Positions 10,630 to 23,745 are shown, counted from the first letter of the stretch. The stretch is 64,000 bases of DNA from Deroplatys truncata (GCA_030765065.1 CM060975.1:198184507-198248506), one strand, 5' to 3'. Notes: generated from the letters alone by a model not told the origin. Numbers and translations are program-made.

Positions 10630-12161
10630 GAGCCTTAATACAGATTTAACAAACTATGACACACAGGTGGAAATTAAGTTGGAAAAACCGAGGTAAAGGA
10701 AGTATAAATTACTTTTCAGTTTGACAATGGAATCATAATACTTAACAACTTTGAGCTTAAAGTGGATTCGAACCAAACAGCTGTCTAGTATTGTAAACAT
10801 GAAGACAATCTTATGAGAACCATATTGGACATAATTTCCCCTTGTTTTCTTTGTACAGTTAAATTCTTAATACTTAAAATACCTAACTATTCTTTCTTTC
10901 TACAGCTGCGGATTAAAATATTTTACTTATGTAGAGCAAATGGATTAATAAACCATGAAAAAAAAACTAAACTGCAAAACATCATGAGCTTTGTTTCCTC
11001 AGTAAACCCTTATGTTTCATTACTATAAATTTTTTGCCCCTCCCATGAAATTAAACTAATTTTGGCTTTCTTTAAAGATCATATTGACATAAACTATGAA
11101 GTTTAAATAAATAAATAATAATAATAATAAAAAGCTAAATAAATAAATAAATAATATCGATTTCCCCCAGCATTATTCTTGACACACAATTTAAAATGAA
11201 AGGAGCTTTTTATAACCACTTGAAGTGTACCATCATTTGTCACCCTTGCCATACCAACATCACTGTGTATGGCAGGAAAGAGTGCTATTTGTATGAATTT
11301 ATAGCCAAGAAAGTGGTACAACCCGAACCATTAATCAGCGTATGATGTCTGTTGTAATATCATGATTAACAACAGATTGTAAGCCCTACAGCATATGAAA
11401 TTAAATTAAATATTTCAAACACAAATTCAAATAAATTCAACAAATCCTACTCAGGCTGCCTAGTTAGAGTTTGCCAATAATAGTATATTGTAAAAGCCTA
11501 ACAATACATACATTGTTTTGTTTTATTTTGCTTTAATGCGAATTAAAATTTCGTTTTTGCTTATATGAAGACAGTGAAAGCAAATCTAGTTCACAAATTA
11601 AAATTACAGAGTAACTATAATTTAGGAAAGCTATTGTCTTTAAGCTAAAAACTACTTTCATTAAATGGACTGTTAGTGGTGACACTTTACATTCTGTGTA
11701 ACATGAGTTAAATTAAATTGAGTTTTATTTATGGACACTCTTTAACTGCTGTAGTTCTTAGCATCCCATTCTATATTGGTTGTGAAAGACCGGTAATTTT
11801 GCTCAGAGGCCTCTTTATCAGGCTTGAGGTTCTTTTACGTGCCGTAAATCTACGACACGGGACCACCGGCTTTACTTCCCTTCCGAAGGAAGCCATGCCA
11901 AGGATTTTTACGCCCTCCGCCGGGTTTGAACCCGCGACCTTGGGAACTAGAGGCTAGCACGGTACCACTAGTCCACGGAGGACGAATCTGCAACACGAGG
12001 CGTACTATTTCTTAGTAATACAAGAATCACAAATCCTTACTACTATTTTGTTTATTTAGTGGAAAGCAAACAATTTCAGGAAAAGCATGTCTGTAGTTAT
12101 ATTCAGCTATTAACAACGTTAACTATAAATTATAACTTTAAAGCTATTAACACATAATCAC

Positions 12162-12202
<41 letters not shown>

Positions 12203-13973
12203 GTAATAATAATGCACTGAAATAACTGCCTAACACATGTTTCCAGCAATAGTCCTCAATGTTTTTGTTAATTTTCAACTCATGTTGAAATTAAGCTACA
12301 AATTGTAAGGAATGTTTGATATTATACTACAACAAATTGGTGTAGGTGAGCGAAAAGGCTTCGTACAATGTTAATAATATTCCTAGAGGTGATCACTACA
12401 CCTCAACATACCCAAATTCCCTTGACTCCATGCTTTGGATATTTGCCAGCGTACCTCTGGTAGCTTGAGTCGGTGACTGTGCTAAACAAAAGAAAGGAGA
12501 GAAAACCTCATTAATACTTCAATAATTAAGTAATAAGGTTCATAAAAGTACTTGGAAGGTGATGGACTTTGCATCTACAACAACCATGACTGATAGTTCA
12601 TCACTATTTGCTGCATTAATTAAGAGTTTGAACTGTAAAATATCCCATTACTTTTAATATACTCTTTGTTCATTATTCAGCAACACAGATACAAAAAAGT
12701 GTTTAATGTTGTAAATATGGCACTGTTTTTTGACTTATTTACTATAAAAGCTTGCTTTTTATTTAATTTTTTTTACTTAATCTGAAAACCCAATCCTTTT
12801 ACAAAAAATGTTTTCAGCGTGAAAATACCACAAGTTGTTTATAAGTTAAACTAAATATCAAGTAAACCAATACTAAGATTGCACACTGAAACAATGCAAC
12901 AACTTATGAAGTACCCAATACCAGAGGTTTTACAACTTTCTTTACTAAAATTTGTAAAGTTAAATGATTTCTTTGATAAAACAGCATATTACTTTGCGCA
13001 GTTTGAAAAGCAGTTAATCCTAACATATAGCGCTAGGCCAGCATAATGCTGTCCCAGAAGCGCTCATGTTTGTGTGCAGTGTAATCTCACAATGAAAAAG
13101 GAACGACAAATACATAATTTAGAAAGATGTGACAATAACTCTGTCATTTGTTTATAAAAGCAAAACCGTAATTCTGTTAAATATAATTCAGTTCAAATGA
13201 TGAGCGAAGGAAACTTCTGAGGATACTGAAATTCTGAAATTCAAAGAATACAAAAATGAATGTAATATTTAAATGAGAAGGAAAAGTCTTTCAATTCTAG
13301 CTTTCTAACAACTGTAAATTCCAACTAGGATACCAAAGAGACTTTTTATTTATTTCACTCATTAAATGACCATTATTATTAGTATTATTATGCATAGGTA
13401 GACTAGATTAGAACTACAGCTGACTTACAAAATGTAATATTAGTCAATAACATACTACGAGTAGTTATTGCAATTTTGTTTTGCAAATAAATGTATATGT
13501 ATGGAATTCTGGTTATGTTATGGATTTAATTTTGGTTAGATATTCTTTGTTATTTATTACCTTCTTACTTCCTATTTACCAACAGGCCCTTGAAAAAATA
13601 GACCGCTTCCTTCTTGCTTCATACCTTGCCTTTCAATTTTTGCCAGGTTTATTAAACCGGAGAGTTTTCTTCTAGGATTCACTTTCGCAGTACAAACAGT
13701 TCACTAATATTATGAAATCAACGTTATACAAGGTAAACTGATATAATATATCAAATACTGGACTAAATATGCGTTATTTAAAATATAAATTAATATTCAA
13801 CACAGGAGTTTATAATAATTGTTTTGGCAGCTTTGAATGTTAAGCTGCACAGTGTCACCTAGTGTCTACATTTGGATGCAATGGGCATATGCAGCGCTCA
13901 GAATGTAAATTTCGGGTGGTCGATGCTGGAATATCGATGCTGCTCCGGAAGTTCCTATTCCAATTGATATACG
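10630..13973 (-). repeat. Partial inverted copy of the 5.4-kb palindrome (loop plus one arm)
   Basis: Bases 12130-13973 match the right arm at 32350-34271 directly and the left arm at 28884-30870 inverted. Bases 10630-12130 match the loop (30870-32090) in inverted orientation. The far arm is missing. The copy is interrupted by the SINE at 11708-11988 and a (TAA)n tract at about 12166-12215. No coding sequence is supported. Confidence 0.7.
11708..11988 (-). mobile_element. tRNA-derived SINE with target duplication
   Basis: On the minus strand the head at 11984 carries a pol III A-box-like TGGACTAGTGGTACC (11961-11975) and a B box GGGTTCAAACCC (11922-11933) in a tRNA-like T arm. Imperfect 11-bp target duplications flank it (TGTAACATGAG at 11697-11707, TGCAACACGAG at 11989-11999). 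The paralogous site near 31010-31020 lacks the insertion, which confirms a discrete element. The plus-strand open frame through it, ending in FEPATLGTRG, is the familiar artefact of reading a tRNA arm. Confidence 0.85.
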
Positions 13974-16150
13974 TTGTCAGATATGTAACGCTTAGTGGTG
14001 CTACCTTGTGAGGATTGTATAAATTACATGGAACTACTATGCATTTGTGCCAATCAATAAAAACTGATGTAAAGCCATTGTTAATGACGGAAGTATATTT
14101 TTAGTTGTCTACGTGAAGTATAACGTAAACGGAGGCAGTATAGGCTATTCTTAATGAAGTTAAAGCTTTTTTAATAGGACAATGAACAAAATTATGAACT
14201 GAACAAGAAAATGTACTTGGAAATTTGAAATACTAAAGTATTTCTTACTAATGTAAGAATAATGCTCTTTTACATTTACTCTTAAGGATAATAAATAATA
14301 CAGCAGAATGTCAGAAAACGTCTATATATAATGCACATATTTTCTTAATAACATGTTTACAGGACACTAAATTCGTTTGAAAACCCTTTGTAATGCACCC
14401 ATTAAACTAACTTTAAACAATAATTGTACCGCAAATTGAATTTAATTTTTAATCTGTTGTGTAGAGATTCACCATTTAATGATCAAAAGCTAAGTTAAAA
14501 TGGCCATGTCCTATTGGTGTAAAACAGATGATTATCCACCAAATTCAATTTCATGTAAAATAATTGTTTGAATTTACAAAGTCCGATTAATTATATTAAA
14601 CAGGTTTCAGACATTGCATTGTATTATTTAATGATAGGAGGAACTTGGCAAGCTACAAGAGCCTAGAATTAAATAATAACAATAATAATAAAATCCCTTT
14701 CCTCTCTCTCTCTCGCCACTTCTGTGCAAGTTAACACATTGTGAAGTTTTGCAAACCGAAAATAAAATCTTTTTTGCGGTATTAATAATAAATTAAAATA
14801 TAAAAGGCAAAAAGGTGTTTATGTAGGTACTTTTGTTATTTACATTTTTCGAAGAATAATATAATCAAATCATGTCGCGAAGGGCTGGTGACTTAGGAAA
14901 GGTTGTACCATACTAATTCTGTTTAAGATGCAATATTTGTGAAGTATTTGTGTGTGTCTTTCGCTCCTTGTTTATTCCATTTAAACGTTTAGAATTTTTT
15001 AATTTGCTCCCTATTGGAACCCCTCCCTTTGGGGGAAATATATTAATATACAAAATAGCTCTTTTTCTAAGTGGTGCCTAAGATATATTGTATATCAGTT
15101 TTGGCCATTCTTGCATGAAAAGATAACATACAAGAAACGTTTAGAAAACGCTACTTTTTGCCCCAAGATAACCCTAGTATTAATTCGGAAATGGCCAAAA
15201 AATTCCAGTCACAGTTTCATTGTATTGTAACGAATGGGAGTACAAATGCTGCGAAACACACTTAATGTATCACTTAGGCACTCAGCGTAACACTAATGTT
15301 ACACTTGTGTCGCTTTTGGCACACACTCGGAACACAACACAACTTCTCCGATGAATCCCAACTTATAACTGAACTACTGAGTCACAACGCACAATTGAAC
15401 TGCACTCGGCACTGTACGCCTTTAAGTGTACAAACCCTTCGTAACTTTTTAACTTACTAACTTCTGAACTGTCCAACCGGGCGTTAGTAGCACCTCTTAT
15501 ATATCTCCACACACAAAGCGAAACGTCCTCGAAGGGGAAGCTACTCGAACCTGCCGAAAGGTACCTTCTGGAGCAGAAATTACCAAAACTACGTGGAGAC
15601 TGGACATGATGAGTTTGTTGCGCGGGCCATTGTTCTGAAGGGCCATTCTAGAGGCTCACCCTGTGGGCAGGTAAACGGGCCGGCATGCGCTTATACTGCA
15701 GCCTTCAGATAACACCGCGTTGTCTCAACTCCGCTTGTGTTTCCCGGTACCAGAAATTCTTCTATTTCTCTTCCTCTCACTCTCTCCCTCTACCTTACCC
15801 ACTTCCTTCATCTCTCCTTCTTTGCATCTTCTCTACCACATAACCCAACCTCTCTCGTCCCTTCTCTCCCACTCTTCTCGCTTCGCGTTTTCTGCCTCTC
15901 ACTATGCAACGTGCAATCATGTGATGTTCTAAAAATTTGTAATTAAATTGGATGGCAACAAAACTTAAAAAAAAAAGATTAGTAAAAAGTTTGATAATGC
16001 ATAAACCTGTGCTGCTTCCTTATACTCCATATCTAATGAGAACTGCAGTTTTATGTAATTGTTTGTTTAATGCGAATAACAATGAAAAATTGGTAAAACT
16101 TATTATTTAGCTATGGAAATTGTGTAGATTGCAAAGGTGTCAGAAATATT
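13974..16150 (+). repeat. R1 interspersed repeat, copy 1
   Basis: Starts at TATGTAACGCTTAGTGGTGC, the point at which copies at 34265, about 56785 and 60297 also start despite different upstream flanks, so this is a real element edge. The first 130 bases have a TATA-like GTATAAATTACATGG and an AATAAAA signal. Downstream are a shared AT-rich body, a second TATA-like CTTATATATCTCC near 15500, and a pyrimidine-rich tract at about 15735-15900. The layout is LTR-like but I could not match two ends. No conserved reading frame survives between copies. Confidence 0.55.
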
Positions 16151-16162
16151 GTACTAAACTTA

Positions 16163-17571
16163 TGGTAGGTATGGGAAGTGTTGTATTCCACAAAAATATT
16201 CGATATCGACATTCCACGGGAAATGTGTTTTGAGGTCCACTGAACCCAAAAAGAATTTTAGGAAACAAAATGCACGTACGCGAGAGTGTGGACAGCACGG
16301 GTCAAAAAAGAAAAGTCAGAGAAATACCAAACTTGGTATTTAAGTCCAACATCTTCCAAGGTTTACACCAAACATTTACATGAAATCCCCAAGCGACTTT
16401 TTATGGAACAATCCTAAATTTTCGTTTTTCTTAGTTTTCTTAAAAGAGCTTTAAGATTAAGATTTAAAATATTTAATGTTTGAGATAATGGGTTACAGGA
16501 AGAAAAAAAAAACGTATATCTTTAATTTTCTGGGCAGAGCCACTGAAGTCCTGTTCGTTCTTGTTGGATTTTGAGTAACTGGTAAAACATAATTCTAAAC
16601 AAAATCTTAGTGTACAAAGATATTGAGCTTATTAAAGCAATTTATGTGAAATAAAAACTCTTATGTCAATAGTTTCCGAGCTATTCCTTGTTATCGGTTT
16701 GCATTTTCAAACTATTTATACTTTTCTCAAACGCAAATGGATATTATTTTTCTCCCTCCATGTTCATGCACAGAGAACGTTAATTTATAAGCCAGAAGTC
16801 GCGAAAACGGTACTCGCGAGTCATTTTGACTCGTAGGCGCCGTTCCCTCTCTGCCACTGTCCCTTTGTTTTTCACATGCTGCTGAGTGATGCAGTGCGTG
16901 TTGCATATTTGGTACTCGCGGAAGGAAGGCGTTTTCGCCACCCTTGGTAAGCCATCAAAAGCGACTGCTTTGAAAAATTTGACTATCGCTTTCGCCTATT
17001 GTATTCTTCTTATACCTACAACGAAATATATATAAATAAATAGTGAAAGCTATCCGTATTAACCAGAATTAGATAGAAGTATAAGCTGATGTAGGAATAG
17101 TTTATAGCAGAATGAGCAGAGAAACTCATGTGAATGCAATTGATAACATTTCTGCAGGCGTTTCTTTTTTGTCTCGTGTTATCATGCAAAGCCACTTTAT
17201 CTAGTTTCAAAGGCACCGTGTATAAGTCTTTTTTGGTTCCAATTATATATTTATTTTAAACATATGATATTTTAATAAAAATCGTTAGAGTCCTTTCTCA
17301 GATGTAAACGGAACGTATTTTTTCCATGTAAAGGGAAGTTTAGGTTGGGAGATTTTCTTGAAAATCTTCGTGTCGCATCATCGGCTGAACTTAAATACGA
17401 GGTTTGGTGTTTAAACAACGTTCGTTTTTGAGTTATGTTGTACACAGACAGACCGACAGACTGGCACACACACACATGGACTTTTTCTTTAAAGTTTTTG
17501 TTTGTTTCGCGGAGTCTAAAAACTTGTATTTTCTGTGAAATCTTTACTCTTAGAGAGAGTAAAAATTGTTA
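16163..17571. mobile_element. Family E foldback element, copy E2
   Basis: The left half (from GGTATGGGAAGTGTTG) is in the orientation of 5475, and the right half (about 17270-17571, ending AGAGAGTAAAAATTG) is inverted, so the copy is a diverged hairpin with a short centre near 16750-17000. The centre has a small palindrome (ACTCGCGAGT, about 16810-16840). No gene is present. Confidence 0.6.
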
Positions 17572-18316
17572 CATGCGAAGCTTATCATCATTTAAACTGG
17601 TTACTTTCCTGATTAGTTATCTCAGTTTTGTATAAATTCTCATATGTATAGCTCAATATACCTCTCAGGTTTTGGCCAACTCAATCCTGGAAATCTGTTA
17701 TTGGAGAAATTAAAAAATGGGAGGAAAATGATTAATTGGACTTTAATTAAATATTTATATCAGATACATGTTGTCCAAAACTAATAAAAGTTTTTCATTG
17801 TTCCATTCTTAGCACTGAACAAAGCAGTGCATGTTTTATCGTGGTTGAATTTTAATGAAACCGCTAAGAAATGGGGGAGGGAAGGAAAAGTCAGTTAATA
17901 TTTGAAATGTTTGTCACCAGGTGGTAGGATGACGTGATAGTAGAAGCAACTACAACCTCTAGGTGGCAGAATTATCGTTAAGCTGCAATAACACTAGTGA
18001 CAGGTTAAGTAGATGGTGATCGTGGTCGCTAGATGGCGCGATTAACATGTATTTACTGGTCAGTAACATTTATAATTTATGAGGTTTTAGAGTTTTGTTG
18101 CATTTCAAAGGCTACAATGATTTAATTATTGTAACACTTTAAGAGCTACAAAATCGCAGTATTTACAATCAATAATTATTATCTGTAAACATTAATTACC
18201 CACGGAGTTTATAAAGCAGTTCAGGAATATTATAATTTGGAAGTTTCAATATATGTGTAATAGTCTTTAATGAAAATTCCAGCTTTGAACCCCTCTTGTT
18301 TCATTTTTTCTTGTCC
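17572..18316 (+). repeat. G repeat, copy 1, with CTCF-core-like motif cluster
   Basis: About 740 bp lying between two E elements, with copies at 28355, 37568, 39840 and about 61155. Bases 17915-18045 contain CACCAGGTGGTAGG, CTCTAGGTGGCAG, AGTAGATGGTGAT and CGCTAGATGGCGCG. These resemble the CTCF core (AGRKGGC) and repeat at about 30-50-bp spacing. No coding sequence is seen. Confidence 0.6.
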
Positions 18317-19914
18317 TTTTTTACTTTTTCTACTAGGTATAATAAATGGGGGATTATTATATTCCACCCAAATCCTCGATGTCGAATTTTCCCGGAAATA
18401 AATATTTTGAGACCCCTCGCACGCCCCAAAAGGGTGCTTTTATTTTGTCTACCACGTATATAGTAGGTAGGAAAGGTATTGTATTCCACCCAAAAATTCG
18501 ATATCGAGATTTAACAGGAAATAAATGTTTTGAGGCTCCCAAAATCCAAAAATAGCGTTTTTTTAAAAAAAAATGTCAGTGTATGTGTTTGAGACCAGCG
18601 TAACACAAAAACGAAAATTCGGATAAATACCAAATTTGATATCTAAGTTCAGTACCTTCCTAAGATGCAACACAGGAATTTTCAAGCAAATCTCAACTTC
18701 TCAAAAAACGCTTTGCATGAATTACTTTTCTTAATGTTTGATTTTTAAGGAATGACACCAAAGATTTTAATTAGAATACCATATATTAAAGTTGACAAAT
18801 AAAATATGTATTTTGATTATCTGGCAATAGCTTTTTAAGCTCCACTTCATTCGGAAGGAATATTCTGTTATCTTGTATAATTGGTAAATCGTTATTTGGG
18901 TATAATTGTTATTTCGAACTCAAGCTGTTTGTTAGATGTCGTTGATTTACCATATAGCTTCGGACCTCCCTAAGTGTTAAACATTAGAGGAAATTGTACT
19001 ACGTAGAAAATGTGGATCTCTGTAAAAAACAATTTATTTCAAAATATTTTTTTTTGGTTACGTCAGCGTTTCCGAGATATTCATTATCAACGATTAGAAT
19101 TGTGCAATACTTGTAATTCTTTTAAATTCCTGTCGATTTTCAATTGTTTCTTGCGATGTCATGGAATTTTAATATAGCTTCCAGTTCTAAAATAGTTGAC
19201 TATCGCTATTTACCTTGTGTCTATAACAGATGAGTAACACAGATATCTCCGGAATGGGCTATCTCACTTAAATGTGGTAGATAGGAAAATTTCCCTTCGT
19301 AAAAATAATTTATATACCCACTTATAAGCGATAGAGGGTAGAGAAAGTCGTGTGAATGGAACACATTAGCATTTAAAAAATATTTTCGCATGTGTCTGAG
19401 AACAGCATAACTCAAAAACAAAAGCAGATAAATACCAAACTTGGTATTCAGGTTCAGTATCTTTGAAAGTTGGACACGAAGATTTTTAAGGAACTCTCAG
19501 TTCAATCTACCATTTGCATTTAACATTTTTCGTAATCTTTTATTTTCTTAAAATGGTCCAAAAGATTTTGATTAAAATTCCATATATTAACGATATTTAA
19601 TTACAAACAAAATGTTCTATCTTGAATATTCTGGAAATAACTTATGAAGTCCACTTCATTCAGAAGGAATTTTGTATAATCTTATATAACCGATAGACAA
19701 TATCGTAGTGCACAAAAATTCTGATGTTTTACATTCGCATGCCTTTCCCTAAGTTCTATTGTTTATTAGTGATATACAATTTATTTTTTTGAAAGTTTAT
19801 TTTTCTATCTAATTCATTTTAATCTGCCTTTGCAGAAATGTTTACATTACACATTTCGTTAGCGTTTTAAGGGAATAGTGATAGTCAAATCTTTAACTAG
19901 ACGCTATATGATGG

Positions 19915-20204
19915 CATTAGGGATAGAAAAAGGAGCGGAGTGGGACTTGCGCAGATCTTTTGTATCTAGGCCCCTAATGGGGCGCCCCCGGAACGGAGGG
20001 ATTGGGTGAGAGGAGACAAAGTGCGGCCGGCAGCTGTTCAGCCGGATCCCCTCCTTTTTGTGGCCCGGGATTCAAACACTACCCCCATTTCGGGGACGAA
20101 AATTTACTCAGAGCATCCGATTCCACTGCCATGCACACGCCGAGATCTCCCGCCGACACTTGCAGCCCTGAAGTAGACCAAGCAGATGATAGTTGAAGTG
20201 AAAT
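19915..20204. other. GC-rich island next to a SINE, nature unclear
   Basis: About 290 bp much richer in GC than its surroundings (GGGGCGCCCCCGGAACGG, GTGCGGCCGGCAGCTG). Read on the minus strand, GTTTGAATCCCGGG at about 20068-20081 resembles a tRNA T arm, so this may be a further SINE piece or the 5' end of a longer composite SINE. The plus-strand frame 20002-20196 has no known domain. Confidence 0.35.
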
Positions 20205-20398
20205 AAGAATGGAGGTAAAATGGAGAGGCAGGAAATTCGAGGGATGTAATCATCCGTCCCACGATTCGACTAGCGACGGGGAAAGTCCCCGAAAAAATCC
20301 ATGGGTCAGGAAGGTAGACCGCGGGAATGGAACCCATGACCTTCAGAATGCGGGCCCCAGACATTATCGCCTGCGCCATCACACTGGGTTATGCTGTC
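20205..20398 (-). mobile_element. tRNA-derived SINE
   Basis: The minus-strand head near 20395 has an A-box-like GTGATGGCGCAGGCGA and a B-box-like GGGTTCCATTCCC (20323-20335) about 50 bases apart, as in tRNA-headed SINEs. The body continues leftwards, and its 3' end is not certain because the adjoining GC-rich block may belong to it. Target duplications were not found. Confidence 0.65.
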
Positions 20399-20487
20399 TT
20401 TAGCATTTCATAGTATTTCCTTGCAATCGCAAGAAACAGGTGAATTTCGACAGAACTTAGAGAATAACAGGGTATTGAACAATTCGA

Positions 20488-20670
20488 GCTCTGCTGGCCT
20501 CGTAGCACAGTTGCTAGAGACCTGCCTGCTGTGTGCGGAGTCCTAGGTTCGATTCCTGGCTGTGGCTGTGGGAATTTGTCTCTAACTAGGATTATTCTCT
20601 ATCCTTCCCAGAGTCTGGAAGTATAAATGGCAGTGTGAATGTTTGTGTGATCTAATGAATAAAACCCAAA
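20488..20670 (+). mobile_element. tRNA-derived SINE, plus strand
   Basis: Starts GCTGGCCTCGTAGCACAGTT (A-box region) followed by AGGTTCGATTCCT at 20545-20557, an almost canonical pol III B box. The body has GGGAATTTGTCTCTAACTAGG. The 3' end is put near an A-rich AATAAAACC at about 20660. It lies 90 bp from an oppositely oriented SINE. Confidence 0.7.
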
Positions 20671-21366
20671 GCCTATCAGAAATCCCATGCTAAGCTAATA
20701 CGAGTTAACACTATTGCCTAGAGGCAATAATATGTTTCAAAGCAGAGGACGCCGATAAGACCATTGTGGCTAAAGCAAGGTATAAATCAACCCCCCAAAG
20801 AAATAGAACCATTAATAACGGATACCTGGGAAACAACGTTAGTTTTGAAATAAATTGGGATTTTAAAGATATCATATATGGTTTGTGTAGTATGGTTTCA
20901 TCTTCCGCGTAACATTTAGCAGTTATACCAGATGATATAAAATTCCTCCAGAATGAACACTTCACAGGCTGTTCCCAGAAAACTTAAGATATACGTTTTA
21001 TTTCTTATGTAAAAATCTTTAATATGTAGTGTTTTAATAAAAATTGTTAGAGCCATTTTGAGAAATATAAAAAATTCTAAAATGCTCCCTGTAAAGGGTA
21101 GTTGGTATGGGGGGATGTTCTTGAAAAACTTGGGTCACATCTTTGGAAGATATTGATCTTCAATATCAAGTTTAATACTTATTTGACTTTTCGTTTTTAA
21201 GTTATGTTTGTCACAGCCTTGGATTCACAGACACTTAGGCAGACCTTTTTCTAAAAATGCTTTTTCTGGATTAAGGGGCTTCAAAACATGTATTTGCGGT
21301 AATAATTTGATAACAAAATTTTGGGTGGAATGCAATACTATCACTTACGTGGTAGAGAAAATAGAA

Positions 21367-22139
21367 AGCGATCATCGATCCTGTTTATAACGGTAGAATT
21401 TTATGTTATATTTATATCTTTAACTGCTATTTATCAAATGTGTGTTAATGAAACCTTTATTCTATTGATGTTTGCACTGAAGGTTCTGAATAATAACCTC
21501 ATGTAGGAATGTTTTGATTTATTTGCTTTGTACTCATGTTATAATCAAGTTCGTTATGGGGACGTGTTAACAATTGTATAAAGCCAGAAGGCTGCTAACA
21601 TTAGAACTCGGTGAAGCGATATTTAGATTAACAACTGAAAAAATTATTTTTCTTGATGGTCGCAGATCTTCCAACCTTTGTGGTTTGGGAGTGCAAAGTC
21701 TTCATATTCACCAGCTTCACCTCTATTTCATTGTATAGAGGTATTAAGGGCTTCTACATTTTATGAAAATGATGTAGCTTTTATGTTATTAAACAAACAT
21801 GAGACCAAAGAGAAGATACAATTATTTAAAATTTAATCCATTATAATTATCTAAAACGTTACACAACCGTTTTTACCGATGATTGTTCCACCACCAAAGG
21901 GTACGTATAGATTGCAGCATTTCCAAACTCGGAAGACCGTCGGTGGGGGTTAAGGAAGCCAGAAATTCCGCCACTGTTTCACATCTTTTGCGTGAATATC
22001 GGGGGATTTTTCATCCGTTATTAGGAATAGCCGTGGCTGTAAGAAGTTACAATTATAAGGGTTAAAGAGTAGGATTCACCATTTTGTGACTTTCAAGTTT
22101 TTTAATTGTCATTATCTGTTTTTGAGTTGAGACTACTGA
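21367..22139. other. No recognisable feature
   Basis: AT-rich sequence with scattered stops in all frames. A slightly GC-richer patch at 21880-22065 (CGGAAGACCGTCGGTGGGGG) has an open frame of 60 codons without a recognisable motif. Confidence 0.5.
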
Positions 22140-22697
22140 GAAATACCTTACTTGTTGGCATGGGACACATCTTGTACGGAAATTTGAAGAAAGTGGCTCA
22201 ACAAAACAAACTCAACAAACTATAGAGATGGAAATATCGGACATTTTGCTTTGGAATCCTCCTGATTCCAATAGTACCTTCAATAGCAGACCTTCACTTT
22301 AAGAAAGTGATTAAAATGTATAAATTCTCCTGTACAAAATGTAAGCTTACCAGCGGCACAGCGAGCAATATTTTTATAAAACATAGTTTTGTAAGCAAAT
22401 GTCTCAGAGAATTGAATGTAAACCAAATTTGACACGAAAGATAAACATTTCAGTAACGAATATACACTGCCACGTCTTTAACAGACTCTATTCTGACCAG
22501 AAATACTAACAACCACGGACATTGTGCGATGTTGTATTGTTATTGCCAAATTGACATACGAATATCAACCTAATGGGAGAATGGTATTGTAAGACCCATA
22601 AGGGGATGGAAAGAGGTATGAGAGCAGAACAGCAGATACCTCCTAATCCACGAACAGGTTATTTATTATTATTATAATATTATTATATATTATTATT

Positions 22698-22747
<50 letters not shown>

Positions 22748-23470
22748 TTTATTATAGTCAGAAGTACCACTGCATATGGCGTTACATTTGGAAATTCAGT
22801 AATGAGTTGACATTTTAAGGTCAGCAAGATGTTCAAAATAAGTCAAAATTAATAACACTCCTTTTAAGGAAGAAACTGAAATTGCAAGTCTATGACAGGA
22901 CATGTAAGAAATAAACAACTAAATTGGTATGGGCACATAAGGAGAATATTGGAGAAAAGTATACCCAGAAATTTTTGGAATGGTGTCCACATGGGAGAAG
23001 AGAGAGGGGAGGAGGAAGGAGGAGGAAATTGGACGGGGATGAAATCGAAGGGATTGGAAGGGGCGGAATGAATGAGAGGGATAATGGAGAAGGAAAATAA
23101 AACTTTTGGAACAGAAATATGAGTAAACATTGTAATTCTGTATATAAATAAGTAATTATATTATAATTATTATTATTATTATTATTATTATTACAAATCA
23201 TGATGTAGACCTCAACTAATGTCACGTTTTCCCATGTATTGTACTGTTTTACCTCCGCTTTCGAAGTAGATAGATAATAATGTGTGCTTCCTCGTAGTAA
23301 TTGGTGCGGCCACATGGTGCGCTACTGTAGTGTGTTTTGTCACTAATGCCCCATCTGTGTACGTAGTGCAGAACTTCATGTTGTGACAGCTATAGATGTC
23401 AGGCTATGTGTTATTTGCCTATGTTCTGAAGTTAATAATAAAATTATAGAATGCAAAAGTCAAATTGAAA
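22140..23470 (+). repeat. LINE-tail containing repeat (J), copy 1
   Basis: Matches 42470-43554 plus 52166-52230 plus 53650-53770 (the interrupted copy), and 63370 to the window end. Shared phrases are CATCTTGTACGGAAATTTGAAG, AAATGTCYCAGAGAATT and, beyond the tail, ACATGGTGCGCTACTG. A long (ATT)n tract occupies about 22663-22757, a second about 23165-23193. Confidence 0.65.
22860..23170 (+). pseudogene. 3' end of a LINE reverse transcriptase ORF
   Basis: The frame from 22905 reads VRNKQLNWYGHIRRI, then IPRNFW and MGEERG. This is the signature C-terminal region (RxxQLxWxGHxxRM, PRxxxxW, GRRxRGRP) of many arthropod non-LTR retrotransposon polymerases. After the stop comes an AT-rich stretch ending in (ATT)n, a normal LINE 3' tail. 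The catalytic RT region is absent, so this is a 5'-truncated dead copy. The paralogue is at 43085-43440. Confidence 0.65.
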
Positions 23471-23745
23471 CTCATTAGGTATCTGAAATGCGAAAGTAAT
23501 GTTGTGGATACAGCAAGAGATCTTCAATGAAAACAGATTTGCCTTCTTTTTCCAATAATTTGAATATTTTCTTTAATAAATATTCGTTAAAGGGTACAAC
23601 ACAAATTATAAGTTCTATAGGAGACGGACTGCTCATATAGATATATAATATATTTTTTATACGTTTATACGTTTAAGTATTGCATTCGTACATCGTATAA
23701 ATTTTTGTAGTGGATTGAACCTGATATAGGACCTCAATCCGCATA

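Larger units (their letters stand above)
18317..21366. mobile_element. Family E foldback element, copy E3, with nested insertions
   Basis: The left terminus at 18317 (TTTTTACTTTTTCTACTAGG) is followed by a nested second terminus near 18440. The right, inverted terminus is at about 21340-21366 (ACGTGGTAGAGAAAATAG). Family phrases such as TACCAAACTTGGTATTC (about 19432) lie on the left side and their inverse near 21160. A GC-rich block and two SINEs (20000-20670) sit in the middle. No open frame of interest. Confidence 0.55.

Noticed and set aside
11718..11957. 79-codon frame ending in FEPATLGTRG
   Set aside because: This is the antisense of a tRNA-like SINE head, a common false gene call.
15720..15946. 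70-codon frames in the pyrimidine-rich end of R1
   Set aside because: Leu/Ser/Pro-rich translation of a CT tract; the paralogue at 35933-36186 has different frames.
20002..20403. Canonical tRNA genes at the B-box matches near 20070, 20330 and 20550
   Set aside because: Acceptor stems do not close into a standard cloverleaf and SINE-like bodies follow; these are tRNA-derived SINEs.
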